Shown: positions 14,401 through 15,090 of the stretch, piece after piece | Layout of the letters: each line of letters opens with the position of its first letter | Numbering within the stretch: position 1 is the first letter of the stretch | NCBI GenBank assembly: GCA_937952345.1 | Contig: CALFYN010000676.1 | Span: 1 to 15,090, forward strand | Source: an uncultured Acidobacteriota bacterium | GTDB lineage: Bacteria > Acidobacteriota > Terriglobia > Bryobacterales > Bryobacteraceae | Length of the DNA: 15,090 nucleotides | Direction: 5' to 3' | Notes under the pieces: generated by a model | Told to the model about the DNA's origin: nothing | Seen by the model: only the letters and a program-made list of their open reading frames with translations | Database searches by the model: none | Made by a program: the position numbers and the translations under genes

Positions 14401-15090
14401 AGCACCTTCAGGACTCCCTGTACGGGCCCTTCCCCAATCAACACCTGATAGTGCTGCAATGTGCCGCTCTGTCTGGAAAACACGAGAGGAGGTTCGATCC
14501 AACACGTTCCGTAAACAATTGGCACAAACTTGCCGTGATCCGTGGAACGCTGCTCCCCGAGTTGCGTCTCCAGCGCGCCACACCCCGCAAAGCGTCCGGT
14601 CAATCTTCCACTTGAGTCCGCGGAGAACATTCCCCGCTGCTCGCAACTAGCTCTTGTACGGTCGCAAGATACATAGGGCCCAGTGGGCCCAATCGTACCC
14701 ACTCCACCTATGACATCGGCCGAGTAGCCACAGGCGTAGAGCGGCGAATACCGGGAACGAGTCCCTCCATCGACGGCCAATTGACGTTGACTGCCGTCTA
14801 CCGGAAACTGCCAGGGGCAGCGAGCCTGTACACGAACCGAAGGCAATGTGGCCCTTTGGATCGTCTGCCGATTGTGAAATGAAACGCGCAAGGTCGATTC
14901 CGTGGCCTGATCTAGCCCACTGCACGTACCGCGAAACAGCACCCTCGAGTCCGAGGTCGCCTGACCTGTCGACAGATCGAAAAAGGCGAAGCGAACCGTC
15001 AAGTCCCCGCCCTTCCAGTCCGAGACAACCTGCATCGGCGCGAAGAATCCGTCTGCATTCGCAAGAGTGACGTGAACCCTCCCGCCGGCT
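11400..15090 (-). CDS. Phage tail tip protein: L-like Cys domain fused to J-like hub (partial, runs off right edge)
   Basis: The frame stays open from the stop at 11400 to the right edge. The 18 codons before the first ATG (15035) read as protein (GRVHVTLANADGFFAP), so that ATG is internal and the true start lies outside. Numbering from that ATG, residues up to about 155 match the lambda gpL/DUF2163 pattern. A strand reading RVLFRG comes first, then a CPWQF motif, then Cys 73, 102, 124 and 131 with the last three spaced as x21 and x6, as in the Fe-S site of gpL. Residues 165-600 are J-like: VPIVYGTCWIEPPLVFS, NPAWVLLDLLKRIGW, PGDIITVTYLHSGFDRTPFRI and ITAQLHDDSWYPEAG. A linker with a five-residue tandem repeat follows, then fibronectin-like modules (about 665-770) and further beta-rich repeats to the end. 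It would form the tail tip that contacts the target cell. No signal peptide can be judged. Confidence 0.86.
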   Translation of the reverse strand, partial: AGGRVHVTLANADGFFAPMQVVSDWKGGDLTVRFAFFDLSTGQATSDSRVLFRGTCSGLDQATESTLRVSFHNRQTIQRATLPSVRVQARCPWQFPVDGSQRQLAVDGGTRSRYSPLYACGYSADVIGGVGTIGPTGPYVSCDRTRASCEQRGMFSADSSGRLTGRFAGCGALETQLGEQRSTDHGKFVPIVYGTCWIEPPLVFSRQSGTLQHYQVLIGEGPVQGVLKVLANRFEIPEYHRSLNAESTGWYRFASPGERNGVFDADLQDSSGGNATGPYGSLAYLHIALPASIQSGRSLPKVEVLVDGLLLHRNDLDGASLGSAFTKNPAWVLLDLLKRIGWHESDIDLSSFAGMAAFCDALIETVTPSGEIVNLPRYRCNLALLEPRSVSEIMRGIHLATGLYIRYLQDGKLALGCEHSLAIQSPTIPEGSNSPSPIAGGWPAYEFGDGTYGLSGIARKANGEPSIRVWSRSGADTPNRASIEFADEFNQYQRDSLNLGDSEDILAVGQEIPVASKAIGIPNFSQAYRALTKHLLKSTRGNLYVEFDTSVKGIGLSPGDIITVTYLHSGFDRTPFRIIRIAPGLNCSLIHITAQLHDDSWYPEAGVSLPFGTAPAVAGLSTPRPILGSLMMPGGDTEFSITEFSATELDGGESALLSVAYLRPPQTEPSNSDIPKLSHQPTIISTGGGLTAGDHLYYAISCLDANGDETVISSLVKAALGSGGNTYRVVLNNLAFPATAVALHVYRGKNPYQLLRIASSVPLSSSFEDAGLPSVAAVPPDNLFDHANFYWRLEWLPPTNATIYSASSIGSSVLSLNPGECVGKVVRILSGKGQGQERAIVSNTASTITVGSRFLVTPDATSIFTVAEASWHFGAATTTNVVEFEVPNRNGVTIQVIGRAASASGQESELGLSPLGRWTLGGAIGQSGDIAPPPIPYFGLSYNGRGSVDLVGIGFATLENTNSIASGEIVLHYWNELANPCPYTLAGAVASTDTVLNCTPAVATSTGDLLEGNAEVIIVNQFRNGGTQLEVQRGAFGTTAAAHPSNSLVFPLARHTTVVPFSRGFFGSPASGSYHYSIQLPNVRIAAAELTVLNSRGSSPVRQQAFTASIDGGIRTHAGGQYTIMVPGFLSLQTAAAPPLVIEETRSVKDVYAVIAEAPSGGPVSLALKQNGVPYVYLSIPAGATMSNVVNGWNLPPLQGQSIVTLDVTGVPADGLDTPGRDLSVIIRV
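13137..13181 (-). repeat. Imperfect 15-bp tandem repeat (three units) in the tail-hub gene
   Basis: Units at 13181-13167, 13166-13152 and 13151-13137 on the minus strand encode TEFSI, TEFSA and TELDG (residues 619-633 counted from the ATG at 15035). The repeat lies exactly at the junction between the J-like hub and the C-terminal fibronectin-like modules, so it is probably a variable linker created by slippage. Confidence 0.7.

Noticed and set aside
14676..14690. Two GGGCCC palindromes three bases apart
   Set aside because: They encode the GPTGP-type turn of the Cys domain and lie mid-gene; most likely a by-product of Gly/Pro codons.
15033..15035. ATG at 15035 as the true start of the tail-hub gene
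   Set aside because: The frame is open and protein-like upstream to the window edge, and the L-like domain would be cut in the middle.
8661..15090. Complete prophage
   Set aside because: Only two distal tail genes are visible; no integrase, capsid, terminase, lysis genes, tRNA or attachment repeats are in the window.

Overview
All eight protein-coding genes I can support lie on the minus strand, so transcription runs from right to left. The genes are packed tightly, with gaps of 6-49 bp or overlaps, and there is no gene-free stretch of more than 300 bases. I see no tRNA, rRNA, CRISPR array, insertion sequence, integrase or attachment site. Sampled lines are moderately GC-rich (hand counts of 48-68% per 60 bases). 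GTG and TTG starts are common. The flavour of the proteins suggests a soil Acidobacteriota genome, perhaps Bryobacter/Solibacter-like; this is an impression, not a proof. The features pointing that way are a sugar symporter with a small membrane protein and galactokinase, signal-peptide proteins with TPR repeats, and large tail-tip proteins of a kind I associate with that group.

Right third (15090 down to 8661): two large phage-tail-like genes. The first runs off the right edge. It fuses a lambda-L-like (DUF2163/BR0599-type) Cys-rich domain to a lambda-J-like tail hub, followed by fibronectin-like modules. The second is a 909-residue protein with two copies of a tail-type module, a jelly-roll carbohydrate-binding-like domain and a C-terminal TIM-barrel-like domain. 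No capsid, terminase, lysis or recombination gene is present, so this is the distal end of a tail module and not a visible complete prophage.

Middle (8611 down to 4675): two coupled genes overlapping by 17 bp. One encodes a TPR protein with a C-terminal beta-barrel-like region resembling NfrA/PelB/PgaA-type outer-membrane proteins. The other encodes a secreted protein with a PgaB/GHL10-like TIM barrel. Together they look like the export and processing part of an exopolysaccharide system, but no synthase is in the window.

Next (4629 down to 3103): a single gene that fuses the two contractile-sheath subunits of type VI secretion (TssB and TssC), with its own candidate promoter (perfect TATAAT). 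No other type VI gene is in view.

Left (3063 down to 1): a galactose-use operon made of an SSS-family Na+/sugar symporter, a 67-residue two-helix membrane protein, galactokinase, and the start of a gene encoding a secreted protein. Translational coupling (GTGA and TTGA overlaps with good Shine-Dalgarno sites) links the last three.

The most unusual aspect is the neighbourhood. Non-contractile-type tail-tip genes, an NfrA-like glycan-export pair and a fused contractile sheath gene lie side by side on one strand. Whether they work together cannot be decided from this window.
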